Positions 34,198-48,400 of a stretch of DNA of 64,000 bases are shown here, in pieces. The stretch is from Agelas oroides (Eukaryota > Porifera > Demospongiae > Agelasida > Agelasidae). The notes below the pieces were generated by a model that was given only the letters and a program-made list of their open reading frames with translations, ran no database searches and was not told where the DNA came from. Each line of letters starts with the position of its first letter. Position 1 is the first letter of the stretch. Position numbers and translations under genes: made by a program. The stretch is taken from assembly GCA_949130485.1 (NCBI GenBank), contig OX422192.1, forward strand, positions 5,888,085 through 5,952,084, read 5' to 3'.

Positions 34198-35076
34198 GAA
34201 TATATTAATGAGCTACTAAAACCCTTTTTTAAAATTAGGCAAAGCAAGATTGCCCTAAACCAAACCCTATCCCTGAAACTAGGAGTAACACTGGTCCTGG
34301 CTGTAACCCAGGTTTATGCTTTCGTTAACCTCCGCTGAGTGACTTCCGCCGCCACCTTAAAAGAGCTACAAAATGATAGCCATTACGTTAGGCTGTGCCT
34401 TATGCTGCTGCAAAAACAAATACAAATGCTTGAAGTACCAGTGCTGGTACTTTAAAATATTGTGAAGTGAATTTTACTAGCTACAGTGCCTGTACTAAAA
34501 ATATTGCTAACAAAAACAGGTCTCTTAGTGTTCTATCGGTTGGAAATTTGTAGTCGCTGTGTATAGCTGCTGAAATTCAATGTTCATTATCGGTATATAA
34601 AAAACAAAGAAACAAAAGTTGACTATCTCACAGTCGAGCTTGAAAGTATCAGAGTAGAACTGAATATCACATGCAGCACTAGTTTAGTATCATAATGCGG
34701 TAATCAAGATAGCAATGTCCTGGCTAAAAGAACACAGTACACCTCCTAGAGAATGAAAAGAGGTCCTACAACTGCAGAATGTTTTCATATATCTTCTTCT
34801 TTAGGCAAACATGGAACTGCATCCTGGCAGCTGAGCATCCTGTGTACAAGGTAACTGATAAGCATGATGTAAATACACTGAAAGGTATTGCCATACTCAA
34901 TTTGTACCCTCCATTACATAACACGCACAAATAACTATAATAATTATTTACTTGTTCATTTTAGGGAGGAGGCAGTGGAAAAAGCACCAAAACCCAACCC
35001 AAAACTGTTACCTTTTTTCAATGTGAGGTAGTAGCTCTACTGCAGCCTGCACCAGTGTGTGACATCAAGAAGGTAA
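34026..35076. other. Unique spacer of the giant inverted repeat
   Basis: About 1.05 kb that has no inverted partner. Homology between arms stops at the shared 15-mer gcaccaaaatgaatg, read leftward at 34025-34011 and rightward at 35077-35091. On the minus strand an open frame runs from 34197 through the arm border to 33853. On the plus strand another open frame enters the right arm at 35077 with the same protein continuation. No transposon ends or known protein were recognised. Confidence 0.85.
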
Positions 35077-36189
35077 GCACCAAAATGAATGCATATTTCG
35101 AAAAATTCACAGCTTGTCTACGGGAGGGGCTCATTCACGAGTGGAAGCAAGCATTACTAGCCCCACCTCTCCCCCTTATGTCGCTAAACAACTCACGGCT
35201 CTGTTCCACACACAACCACTCTTCAGCTTTCTTGTCTACTGCAGCGTAGTACCAACGATATATTGCGTATTCTAGTTAAAGCCCAGCCCAGCACTGGAAG
35301 CTCCGGGCCACGGTCACCTACTAGACACAAGCTTGCTTTCACAAGCAGGCATTGCGCACTACTCACAGCTACTGATACTACAGCACTCTACTAAACTCCT
35401 TTTTTTTTTATTTTTTTATTTTTATTTTTTAAGTCGATCTAAGCTTATCTTCAAAGTTCCCACCACCACATGAGGGGTTCCGCCAGGCCACATCTTAAAC
35501 TAACTTAATTATAAACTGATTATTGGATGCCAATGCCGACAGGAAATGGGGAAAATCCCCAATTTTATGGACAGTGAACGGTTGAAGACTCCCAAAACTG
35601 ACTGTGCGCTAAAAGTTTAGCAAGACAATAAGTCTATCAGCTTGGATTCTAGGTTTGTCGACCTTGAAAGTACAGGGTTCTCCGCCACCTTAACACTCTA
35701 CTGATACTAGTTGCATTAAAATTGGTGTTTGCTGTCATCAGTTGTCATTCCTAGAATTTAATGTTCATTACTGGGACTCTAGATACAGTGTTTTTATTTT
35801 ATTTTTTTTTGTTCCTAACACTCCACTCTTGAAGTTTATAGTAGCTATTCCGCTCAAATTTTATACTATTGTCATACCTTTTTTGTGTCCCACCAGCAGT
35901 GACACTCACTAGCTGTACAATTGCCATTACTCCTCCAAACAGTGGGCCGCTGATCACCACCACTTCCTTCACCACCATTGCAATGAGACTCCCTGTATCC
36001 AATATCACCCCAAGAATAGCTAGGAAATTCTATTTTGTTTCAGTGGACCTTTCCTTACTTGCAACTTTTTTTAATGACTAAGGAGAGCATTACTTACTCA
36101 CCTTGTAATAGTGTATATATGATTTGATGGTTTAAATTATTTAACAATACCAAAGTGTTTCCAACCAGAGTATCATGACAGTAGAAGAT

Positions 36190-36195
36190 TTTATT
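36190..36195 (-). promoter_or_regulatory. Poly(A) signal AATAAA, right TRPA-like gene
   Basis: TTTATT on the plus strand, the mirror of the left signal, about 246 bp beyond the stop at 36441. Confidence 0.62.
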
Positions 36196-36440
36196 GCTGA
36201 AAGAAATAACTATATATCAAATTCATTGATTAATAAACAAGTTCCAACATCAGAAAATTTCATTAAAGTGACATAGTATACGTACAACAAAAGGAGTTGC
36301 AAATAATATGCATTCGCAATGTATCATATTGCAAGAGCATAGTCTAATTTCAAGTCAGCATCCTAAACAAACACCTATAAATGACTAGCAACTTTAACCA
36401 TAACTGCTACTGAAAACGCTGCAAAAGTTGTTATTTTCAA

Positions 36441-39400
36441 TTATACATCCATTTTAGTGATAAGTTTCTGAAGTGCTTCCCTCAGGGTAGCCACCTCACC
36501 AGCAAGCTGTGCAGTCTGTTCCTTCATTTCTTTAGTCTGCTCCCTCATCTGCTCTTCTGACTTCTGTATTGGTGTAATACATATTATATATATATTTATG
36601 AACTGAAATAGCTAATGATTGTAAATCATCATTACTAGTAGTTACTCTAGCTCATGTCTAAAGTGATAGTAATCGTACAGGTTAGCACTGCTAGAACAGT
36701 AACTCAACTGAGTGACTATACCTTGAGTGTCTCTTAATGCTTTAGCCATGCATTGTATATTGCCAAAGGTAGTGTAATTCCTCTCAATTATAATAGCAAA
36801 TGGAATCCCCAGGCAGATTATTGTGGTAAGCCATGCACGAATGTACATGCTTGGCAAGCATGGAAATAACAGTTTTTTCTCATCAGTTTACATGTATTCC
36901 CCTCTAGTATGTATCTTGTACACCCACAACATATGAGATTGCATTTCCAAAAGAAATGAACAGCTGACAGTGGTGGAAATTAAAAACCCAAAGCATGTGG
37001 AAATCTAGTGCTACATTGAAAAATTCATCATCGCTAGGAAAAATTAGTGACAGTAGCCTTCATTAACTCTATTTGTTAGCCTAGCCTGCGTTTTGCACTA
37101 TGTGCATAACAAGTTCAGACTTGTGATCCATGTTTCATTTGTGCTGTACCCATCCAATATACAAGCTTTATCATCAAAGGGGGCCTAAACATGACTTTCA
37201 CCCTAAAAGTATATAATAATAACCTCTGAAAGTTGCATGATGGCCTCTTGAAATTCTTGCTGCAGCTTGGCTTCCAACCCTTCCCTCAGGGTAGCCACCT
37301 CACCAGCAAGCAGTGCTGTCTGCTCCTTCATTTCTGCAGCCTGCTCCTCTGACTTCTGTAGTGGTTAACACATAGCTAATTGTGAATGTATGATTGTATA
37401 AAAGGAATCACTTCATTGTCGCTAGTAGTTACTCAAGCTCATATGTCTAATATATGTCTAAAGGGATAGTAATCATACAGGTTAGCACTGCTAGAACAGT
37501 AACTCAACTGAGTGACTATACCTTGAGTGTCTTTTAATGCCTTAGCCATGCACTGTATGTTGCCAAAGGTAGTGTTACAAATGGAAAAACACTTTACACA
37601 AAATTATGATATAATGGAACCCCAGGCAGTTTATTGATGTAAGCCATGCCCAAATGCATATGTTAGGCAATGCATAAGAATATTAGCATTAGTTTATTAC
37701 TTTCTGGTATGTATCTTAATATTATATGTATATATATATACTCACAAATAGATATTGTGGTTCTAAAGAAACGAACACCTATCAGTGGACAAGATTTAGA
37801 AGTCCAAAGCATGTGAGAATCTAGTGCTACATCGACAAATTCATTATTGCAAGGAGAAAGTTTGTGACAGCAACTTTAACTCTTTATCTGTTTGCCCACT
37901 GTACTATGGGTGACAACTTTACATTTGTTTTTGAGTCAATTCTTAATTCACATTACATAATTCAATACAAGCAGTTGCATTTTTCAAAAGGAGCCTAAAA
38001 AGTTTCCTACAGCATAAAATTATGATTACCACTGAGATTTGTTGCAGCTTGGCTTCCAGTTGAGATAAGCTCTGCACAGATGCATAATTATGTTAGGCAA
38101 TAGAAATGTTGTCTACTGAGTTTATTCCCATCTAGTGTGTATCTTGTGCACTCATAACATATGAGGTTGTGTTTGCAGAGGTATGAATAACGGTTGACAG
38201 TGGGAAGGCAGTAAAAACCTACTGTTTGCACTTTGTATTCTGGACGACTTGATCAGAATTGTTTTTGAACCATATATTGCACCCATCCATTACAAAGTAG
38301 TTTTATTTTCAAGAGTCATCAACAGGAGCCTAATGTTTTGCTCCTACTGTTATTAATGGCATGAACAATTACCTCTGATAGTCCCTTAATGGCTTCTTGG
38401 AGGTGCTGCTGCAGCTTGGCTTCCAGTTGTTTCTTCTGTTCATCACCCTGCTGTTGCAGCTTGGGAAATGAACAACAGCTGACAGTTGGCAGTTTTTAGG
38501 TGAGCATGTGGAGTCTAGTGCTACATTGACAAATTCATCATTGCTAGGAGAAAAGTAGTGACAGCAACCTTAACTCCTTATCTGTTTGCCTAGCCTGTGC
38601 TCTGTTTTATGGATTAGAAATTTAGATTTGTTTTTAATCCACATTGCGCCCATCTGATTCAAAGCAGTTGCATGTATCAATAGGAGCCTAAATTTTTGCT
38701 CCTACATACAGCATAATTACCTCTGAGAGTTGTTGCAGCTTGGCTTCCAGTTGTTTCTTCTGTTCCTCACCCTGCTTCACCAGCTGGCCTTCCAGTTGTT
38801 TCGTCTGTTCCTCACCCTGCTTCAGCAGCTTGGCCAACTGGTCACTCTGCTGTTGTAGCTGCTTTTCTGTTGGATCCTGAAAGAGGTTTGTGCCTACTTA
38901 ACCACTGCTTAGGACATTTTGTGACAAGTACAAAAGTCAATTCCTAAGTTTTAAAGTATACTCCTGCTGATACTTTAGTAGGTAAATTGCTACTGTGCAG
39001 CAGTCCATGCATAAAATACCTTGCAACCTACTGACATTTAAAATTGCCTAACATTCACAAATATTGCATAAGGCCACATAATGACTAGTCAAGTACTAGC
39101 TATCCTGCTATCACATTGTAACTATAGGTTCCTCTATGCCCGAGTACTGATTTACAAAACTACACACATATTAGAATGGAAAGTGTGGTGTATTACATAA
39201 TGGTGATTGTGAATTAGCCCAAACACAATGGTAAATGCTGGAAGCAACGACCTTCCATTTGCATTTAATGTAATACTTCTTTGGGTAACCTACAAATAGG
39301 TGACATTAGTTGTTTGAGCTATAACCAGTGGGAATACTTTGTTGTACAAGAAAACAAAACATTATAAATGCCCCAAAAAATTAGGATGGCATGCCAAAAA

Positions 39401-42400
39401 GAATGCAAACAAAGTAGGTATAATATAAAAGTGAAGGTAAGCATGCAAAGCCATATCTTTCCTACATTGTAGTGTAAGATAATTTAGGGACAGGACTTTT
39501 TGTACTTACTTTCACTTTTAAATCATACCTACTTTAATTGTTTACATTTTGGCATGCCATCCCTCAGTGTTTTGCTTGAGTTTGGCCATAATTTTTTGCC
39601 GTTTCCAATCCATACGGCTTTAATATCTATGTTACAAAGTACATTGTCAATGTGCATTTTGTCTCATTCATCCGACCAATCACCGTGATCTTTGGTCTGG
39701 GAATAAGACTGCATGTGCACATGCGTACACCAATCACCGTGATCTTTGGTCTGGGAATAAGACTGCATGTGCACATGCGTACACCAATCACCGTGGTCTT
39801 TGGTCTGGGAATGAGACCGCATGTGTGCATGCATACAAGATTATAAAATGGTGTCCTACACAATGGACAGCAGTGCTACAAACAGCTTCTTTGACAGGGG
39901 TAAATTTGAAGCTGTGAAAATGCTGAGTGGTGGTAGAGCTCCACGCTGTAGTAAGCATTAGTTTCATGGCACTTACACTACCGCACACTTCATTTAGCTG
40001 TCTTTCGTGATGCTTTTGGGCATTGAGTCTTGCTGATCATAATAGCACTTAAAGAGGAAGGCTGGGTGCTTAAATAAGCATTTAGCGTATTTGTGGTGAG
40101 GTTAAGTAGCTTTTGCTTGAGTTTCGCATATTTTACACGTCTGTGCCATCCCTACATAGAGTCTACTGACTCTGATAAGGTTGGACTATATAAAAAATTT
40201 TTTTTCCAGCCTAACTGCAGTGCCAAGTGAGAACTAGTGCATGTCGTTAGGTGCATATGAGTGGCCAGTGTTAGTTGCCTTAAAGTACATGCTGTTGGTT
40301 TATCTCAACATTGGTTTTCTAATTGGAATGGTTCAGAGAAAGCCACACAGTAAGCTAATGGCAGTCCAATTTGTGAATTACATTCACCTCACCTTAGATG
40401 TGGCTTAGAATTGATACTGGCTGTCTACAGAGAAATTTATGGCTACAGCTTCGTTCTGAAGTGCCTCCTCCAATGGCATGTACATGTACAACATATTAGC
40501 ACCCTGAAATGGTAGGCCTAGATGCATGCACTTGGCATTTCGATTAACTCTTTAACAACCATAGGCTATTTACTGGAAGTGTTTATTAGGCTATGGATAC
40601 CTTCCATGGTCCGTATTTTCACTTCTGCTTGGAGCTAGCACTGGAAACTTGAGTCAAAGCTTTATTGACACATTCTCTGTGGGTTCATGACCTTGGACAC
40701 ACCCACTCATTAGCGAGCGTTCAATGGTCAGGGCCCTCCGACCAGAGGACGCTCCTCCGGACTAAAAGCCGCCTAAAATGCCAGAAATGGAGTCCCTACA
40801 AGGTGAAAGGAGCGTTTTCTACGCCCATTTGTGCAAGAAAGCAGACAAATGGCCCACCCAGCATTAACCAAGGCTCTTATACAGGCAGCTGCAACCGCCG
40901 CCATGCACTGTCACCCAGAGCGGTGCACCCACCCACCTCCCCCTGTCCCACCCTTTCTGCTAGCGCAGAACCTATCTTCAAAACAAACTGATAACATGCG
41001 GCCAAAATCTGACGACGCAAAAAGGCGTCATCGGTTGTTAAAGGGTTAAATGAGTGGGTGACCAACAGCTGATACTTCACTATGATAACTAATTCTTCCT
41101 ACTTGGTAAACTGAGATGGATCGGTCCAGGAGGGTGTTACTCAGTTAATGAGGACAATGATGATGGTTACTAAGTATTAGTTGTGTACCTAACACCAGTG
41201 TGCAAAAGCACCCCCTAGGGAGGGGTATATCTACTACATAACCTGTTACCTAGGCAACACCACTGCAGAAGTGCATTCTTGTATGTTGCCTAGGTAATGG
41301 GGTTGTATTTATTCTCCACATACTATTTGAAGCTTTGCAACATCATAGTATGTGGAAGATGAGAGGTCTAGCATCTATGTGTCGCCCTGTAGGGTGTGCA
41401 TGGCATATATATGTAAATAGAGGGTGCATTGTAGTCTCGTTCCAGAAAAATAGTCTGGGCACAAGACTAGGTTGTTGAAAGGTGCATGGTATGTAAATGG
41501 ATGGTGCATTGGTTTTGGTTGGAAGGTGCATGGGATGGTGCATGGTAAAAGATGTATGGCTTTCTTGTATACTCCAGTCAGCATCAGGAAGCTTTTTGTC
41601 TGAAAGGAAGGCCTTCCTAGTCCCAGGCTGCGGGACGTGGACCCTGGAGTATCTTGCAACCCAAAAAGTAACACATATTGTGCTGCCACCTAACATGGAT
41701 AGCAGCAGTTTTGTTTGTCACCACACATGGCAAGCAGAACTTAGTCAAGTGGGCACCAAGACAGACATGACATTGTTCTTGGCTAGTGTAATGCAGTTTT
41801 GTACAAAGTTGTAATATTATTACTCTATAAAATATCAGCTAGCAGTTGACACAGACTTCCCCTGGGCTAACACCATACCCCTCCAGTCTGCTGTGGTACC
41901 CACAGGTCTCTCCAAAATAACACCATACTCCTCCCCTCTATATATACTGTGGTATTCAAGGGTCTCCCTGACTAACAGCATACCCCGCCTCTTTTGTAGT
42001 ACCCAAAGGTCTCCCCAAAATAACACCACACCCCTCCTTTGCTGTGGTATCCACAGATCTCCCATGTGTTACACTCCACACACACAAGGCTCTCGTGCAA
42101 CATGCACATTAGCGCCGCACTGTAGCCAGATCCGTGCTGGTGTTAGTTGGACAGTCTTGCTTGTCAGACTACCTTGCTTGATGTTAGTGCATGTTTCTGT
42201 AAATAGCTTGGCAAGCTTTCATACCATTATTCGGACTGCTCAACCTAAAACTCCATGAACTCATAATCACTTGTAGTACACTCTCACACAATACCTTGTC
42301 GGCTTGTACTAGTCGTCTTTTGGTGCTTACCAACGTGGTAGAAGCGTCCAAGAGACGGAACAGTTTCCAACATTTCACGGTTCTTTATATTTCAGCAACG

Positions 42401-45400
42401 TCGCCATGCAGCTATATCCACGTGAGCAAGTTGCGCCTATCAATGGTATGCTCCACCCCCCGGTCCTGGGGCTAACTGGTGGGGGAGATGGGGGATTTGC
42501 ATGTTTCTGTAATAAAAGCAATTTGAAACAATTCACCCCAGGTGGGGGTGATATCAGCGGTTGGTAAAGGATTTGACATGCTGTTCTGGCCCCAGGGGTG
42601 CGGCCTTTGCAACAGAAATGTGGCAAATCCCCACCCTCCCCCCACCTAGCCCCCAGGACGGGGAGGTGGGGCATACCATTGATAGGCGCATTAGTCTCAT
42701 ACCCAGACCAATACAGGTGAGGTCTGGGTACGAGGCTAACTACAACCAGGGTTAGCCTCATTCCCAGGCCTTCCCACCGTCCAGTTTTTGATCACTGGCA
42801 GTATGCAAAAACGGAGGGGGAAGGTCTGGGCCATTTTATCACGTGAATGGAGTCCCTGATCGAAAGAACGCATTTTGCGCACGCGTTCTTCGTTTTGAAC
42901 CAAGAGCGGTACGCTTTTGGCTTCGCGAACGTTCGAAACTCCAGCGCTTGTGGCAGAAACTACAAGATCAGGCCTCTAGTTCGCTCTAGCTCGATCTTTT
43001 GACGGGAGATCCCTCCCCCCCTCTGTCCACCTAGGTGGACACTGACGTCATTCACGTGATAAAATGGACCACGCCTTCCCCCTCTGTTTTTGCATACTGC
43101 AAGCAATCAACTGGATGGTGGGAATGCCTGGAAACGAGGCTAAACCAGGGGTTCAATACTTAAAAACGAAGTTACCTTAGCTGTGCCTAGACACGATGGA
43201 GAGACACCAAAAAACACTTTTTCGCCCTTCGTCTTGGTGGTCATCTTTCTACTTCACTCCGTTAGCCTCGGTAAGTTGTCACTGAGCCAGTAATTATATT
43301 GTATTATATTGTATTATGTCCATTATGTTCATTATATTCATTGATTACATAATGTTTTTCTTCTCACTTGGCACTGTAATAATTTTTTTTTTTTAATTCA
43401 CTGTAAAAGCAGATTGGTTGTTTTAACTGTGGAGTGGTTACCCTGGCTGTGTGGTTTACTTGGTTCTAGTGGCCAATAGCATAAGAGAACAACCAGTCTC
43501 CTTGTTGTTTCCTCCCTGATTCTGAAATAAAGTACACCCCAAGATGCAACTTAAAGGATCCACGTAAATAATATGTAATAATATAATACACAGGCCAGAG
43601 GAAGCGTTGGACATCCAATCTGAGTTCATATTCGTTAATGGCATGGTGCACTTACCCCACGAATGAAACTTTGGTAGACCAACAACTCTCCCTTCACCAG
43701 CTACACTACCGTCACCCCTCACAGTGGACTCCCGAAGCGATATTTTTTTCCGTACGTGACGTCCACGTTCAATATAACCACGTATAAAATCACTGCTACG
43801 TGTACTGAGCGCGCTACCATGCTTTGGGCTAATACTACGCGCGTAATCCGCGAGTATAAAGCTGGTGAAGGCGTGCCTTGCTGTTCACGATTGATAAACT
43901 GATGTCTGGCTCCTCCCTTGAGGGTAAAGCTTTTTTAAAAAGCCAGGCTTTCTACTTCAGGTAAATAAATCCTGATCTCTAAAGCCTTCTACTTCTGGTC
44001 TGGTAGCTAAGTAGCAGTGAACTTTGCTTTTTCCTAAAGCCTACTAACAAACATTTTACCTACGTATAGCACTGAACTCTAAAGTGTTCGAGCCAAGGTA
44101 AAACTGCAGCACTAACCTCTTTCGAGTATCTTGCTCAAAGAAAAGAGGAGGAAACAAGAAGAAAACTATCTGTCTCTTGTTGTTTAATACAATTAGCCTC
44201 TGGTACGTGTCATTTTATTAAACTACTGACTTTTGCTTACTTGGCAATGCACGCAGCCAACTACTTCACAGCTCTTCCTAAGGTATTCAGTAGTGATTTA
44301 CAAGTTTGTTCCTCCCTTTTGGAGAGGGTGTGGAAGAAAAACATGTCTCCCATGCCTTAAAAAAACGATGATTATCCTGAGCAGTTCATTATAGAACACT
44401 TATAAGACTACCAGTCATGCCTGATACAATCAACAGGCCTAAAGCCACTGTAGTACTCCTGCATATTCGGCATGTCTTGGAATCAATAAGAAGAATCCTG
44501 ACGCCACTGGAGATCTGGACCTGCTTCAAACCCCAACAAACATTGAGGCAGCTATCAGTGCACCCTATGAACCCAATCCCCCCATTGCAGACTTTAGGAG
44601 TGGTGTATCAAGTACCTTGTGCATCATGCCCAGAGGTGATAATTGGTCAGACTGGCCGCACTTTGGAGTACCAACACAAGAGAGCGCTGACCTCAGGTAC
44701 CCCTAACCCATCCATCCCCCATTGCTGAACACACACTAAACATCAACCATAACATTGACTGGGCAAATGCATCTGTTGTTGATAGCCACCCACGTCTTTA
44801 CATGACGTGTGCCTTGGAAGCCTGGCACATCAGATCCAAGCAGCATGATCCAATGAACAGAGACCAAGCACTCCTACACTGTAAAAACATTTGGGATACT
44901 TCAACCATATTTTGGTTGTCTCAGTTGCATGCCTGTTGTGTATGTGATACATTACAAACTTAAAGGAAGGCTACAAATCTCATTCTGAATCAGAGTGTAG
45001 TCGAGAAGCTTCTCCCTTTGTTAAATTAGTATCTCCTTTCAGAAGGCTTATAGCATTTCTGGTGAGGTTGGTGTTTCTTTGATCCTACACATCTGTCCCT
45101 GGAGGAGTGCCTGGTTGCATGGCTGTAGTAGAAATGCCAGGAGTGTAACCAAGTAGCTATAGGCTTTCTGTAAGAAGATCCTAACTGAGGGAGAAGCTTC
45201 TCAATTACACTTAAGCTTTGATTCAAATAGGAAGCATCCCTTTGAACTTTGTAATGTGTCATGCACACAACAGGCATGCAACTGAGATGACCAAAATATG
45301 GTTGAAGTAACCCAAATGTTTTTACAGTGTATCACCATTGTATAACTATCTTATTAATTTTATTCCTCATCTCGGTCTTGTACTAGCCATTCCAATTATT

Positions 45401-48400
45401 AGTCACAACTTCCGGCTTTTCCGCATGTATAAATTCATTTTAGCACCTGTGTGTTCATGTACCCTGATAATTATCTCTGTATAGTGAATTAAACGGTGAA
45501 TAATACTTTCTCTGAAAGTGTCAAATATTCAGGCTATATATCTAGTGAAGTTTCCGAAGCATACACAATAACAAACATTGCACTCCTTTGCCTTTAGCTG
45601 TCTTTTGCGAGGCTTTTGGGCAACTGCGTGAGTCTTTCTGATCATAAAAGCCCTCAAAGAGGAAGGAGAAGCTCTTAAACAAGCTTTTAGGATATTTGTG
45701 GTGAAGTTATATGGCTTTTGCTTAAGTATTGCATATTGTGTGTCCGCGGCATCCCTACTTAGAGTGCCTACCAACTCTGATAGTGCATGCAGATACCTCC
45801 AAGAATATCTCAGTCACCTGGTTGTGGAGATGCAAAAGTTATCAATGTCTTCAAACAAACTTTACAAATACATGCCACTCCAGCACAGGCTTCTCACCCT
45901 ATCATGTACTAGAGTAGGCCGTAATATTTGCAACCCACATGGACTCCTGCTAAGTCCTGTCAACTTATGAGTTCTGATGCATTGGTAGCTACACTTGTAA
46001 TTACGTCTCTAGTGAATATCTTAGGAAGAGCTGTAGAAAAGTTGGCTGGGTGCCTTACTAAGCAAGCAAAAATCAGCAGCCAATGTCAAAGTATAACAGT
46101 CATACAACGCTGGCGCAATGGGTTAAATGTCTAATGACTGTTTAATATAATGACCTACCATTTCAAACCAGGTGAACTTAGCCTATCCCGTAACAAGACA
46201 CCATACGTTTAATGTACCTGAGCTGGATTGACTTGATTGAAGATGTTCACTCCTGAAGTGCTATAGTCATCTGGAACCCACCACTTTGCATACTGCTTGG
46301 CAACCCACCTTCGTGCCTTGTCTGAGTTTCTATATCCTGGAAACCTAGCCAAATCCTCATCATTTTTATCACCCTTACACCAGTTAGGTAACAATGTTTC
46401 TGGTGTGTTTGGGTATACTGTTCTTGACTTCTGAATTGGATACCAACAGCGAATACACAGAAGATCAAACGGCTGTTTAACAGGCCAAGATTTAAGTAGC
46501 TCCTCATAAGTCAAAACGAGATCAATCTGAAATAGATGTTAACAAAACAATTACACACAGAATTTCAACAGAATGAGATTGAGTTGCATTCTCAGGTGCA
46601 TTAAGGACTGACTACTTTCCTTAAAACTGTGAGGCAGTGTAAATCACACTGGATTCATACTACGATCTTGATACTTGGTGAGAGCTTACTTGCCATCAAA
46701 CTCTATCTAATTATGACGTCATTTGTGACCACGCCCACATCCTTTTCCTAAGTGAAGAGAAAACATGTCGTCGGAAAGATTGCAAAACCCGGAGCAGTTC
46801 CCACTAGTGCTGGGGCCTCTACTTTGCTACAGCCAAGAGCAACAACAGTAGTAACTAGATCCCGCTGGGGATCCAGAAATTTCTACATGTAGGGAAAATA
46901 CAAGAGTTTGTGTCTCACTGATTCAAAAAAATCGATGACAAATCACACCATAGCGCTTTCAAATCTTCATCCTTCACGTTCCCCAGGGAGATTCTGTAAG
47001 AACATATGACAGTGAAACCAACCAATGCAGCAAACTTGGATTTTTTGGTGCAGAACTGCTCCGGGTGTCACTTTCACAAAGGGCAGTACCAAAGTTAACG
47101 CTTTATAGCGCTGGCTCGTGACTCAATTGTAGGCGAAGACTGTTCTTTTCTACACTGAAATACCTTCCATCGTAGGTACCAACTAGCAACTTACACACTT
47201 GATGGTCGATACTTTGATGGCAGAAACAGGCACTGAACTTAGTTACATCGATCGCTAGTTTCCGCGGATCAATAATACACTTCCGTAATCTTCTCCGCAT
47301 TACGTAAATATACCTTATTACACGAGTTAGCGTGCAATATCGCGAGTTATTGCACGAGTGGGCGTGGTATTTTCACGAGCCGAAGGCGAGTGAAAATGCA
47401 GCCCACGAGTGCAATAACCGCGATATGCACGCTAACGAGTGTAATAAAGTATTTATTATCCATTACCACAACAGCGTCGTGTCTCTTCTCATCAAGTCCC
47501 GAGTAACTCGCCGTTCGAACGCACTGGTTCTAATTAAAGCGCACGCTGGTTGCTAGGATATCGCGCGTATATAGCCTCAGGGCCCGTGCAATAACTACCC
47601 GTGCAATAACTACCCGTGCAATATCGTGTGATATTGCACGGCACGGGAATAGGAAAATACTGTTGTAGAAATATGAACTGGATAATAAAACCATTTAGTC
47701 ACGCCTTAATGCACCTGAGTTGTTAAACTTAGCAAGTTGCTTAGCAGTGTAGTGACTGACATGACAATACTTCACATATAATAATTATACGGTAGACTGG
47801 AGTGTTTTTTCTAGCTGAAATGTCAAATTGTGCAATATCTTATTTCACACTGCTCACCTGTAATTCAATCCTGTTCTGAAAAGCAGTTTTCAGACGACTG
47901 TCAACATCACCAACAGCCAGACCAATCTATGTACAGAAAAGGTTAAAAGGAAGCACATAATATGTGTATACCATTAATTCAAGTTGTTAGTCAGGCTACA
48001 GTCATATTCATAGGCTCCTGTAAAAGGTACATCTTCAGGGCATGAGTGTGAGAGTTACTAAATTTATGAACCACTTTAAGGATACAGGAACACAAATAGT
48101 GAAATAAAGGAATAGCAACTGATAAAATTACAGCCTATGCACCTTATGTATTAAGGTAGTTCATTCTCCTCCAAGATGTTGTGAAATAATGACCATTTTT
48201 AACAAGATGAACTCAGTTACGTTGTAGCTACAGGAAGTATTACGCTTTACTAAAGGTTGTAGCATGACAACTACGCACAGAATATATGATATATATGACT
48301 GTAATTGTTCAATTAGTATGGCTACATCATGGGCTTTGACTTATGTTAGGTACTTCATATCACCATTTACATATCATACTAAGAATTAGTGGATGTTAAC

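Noticed and set aside
34966-35076. GGGSGKST, looking like a P-loop
   Set aside because: The spacing does not fit the Walker A pattern GxxxxGK[ST], and no other NTPase motif follows.
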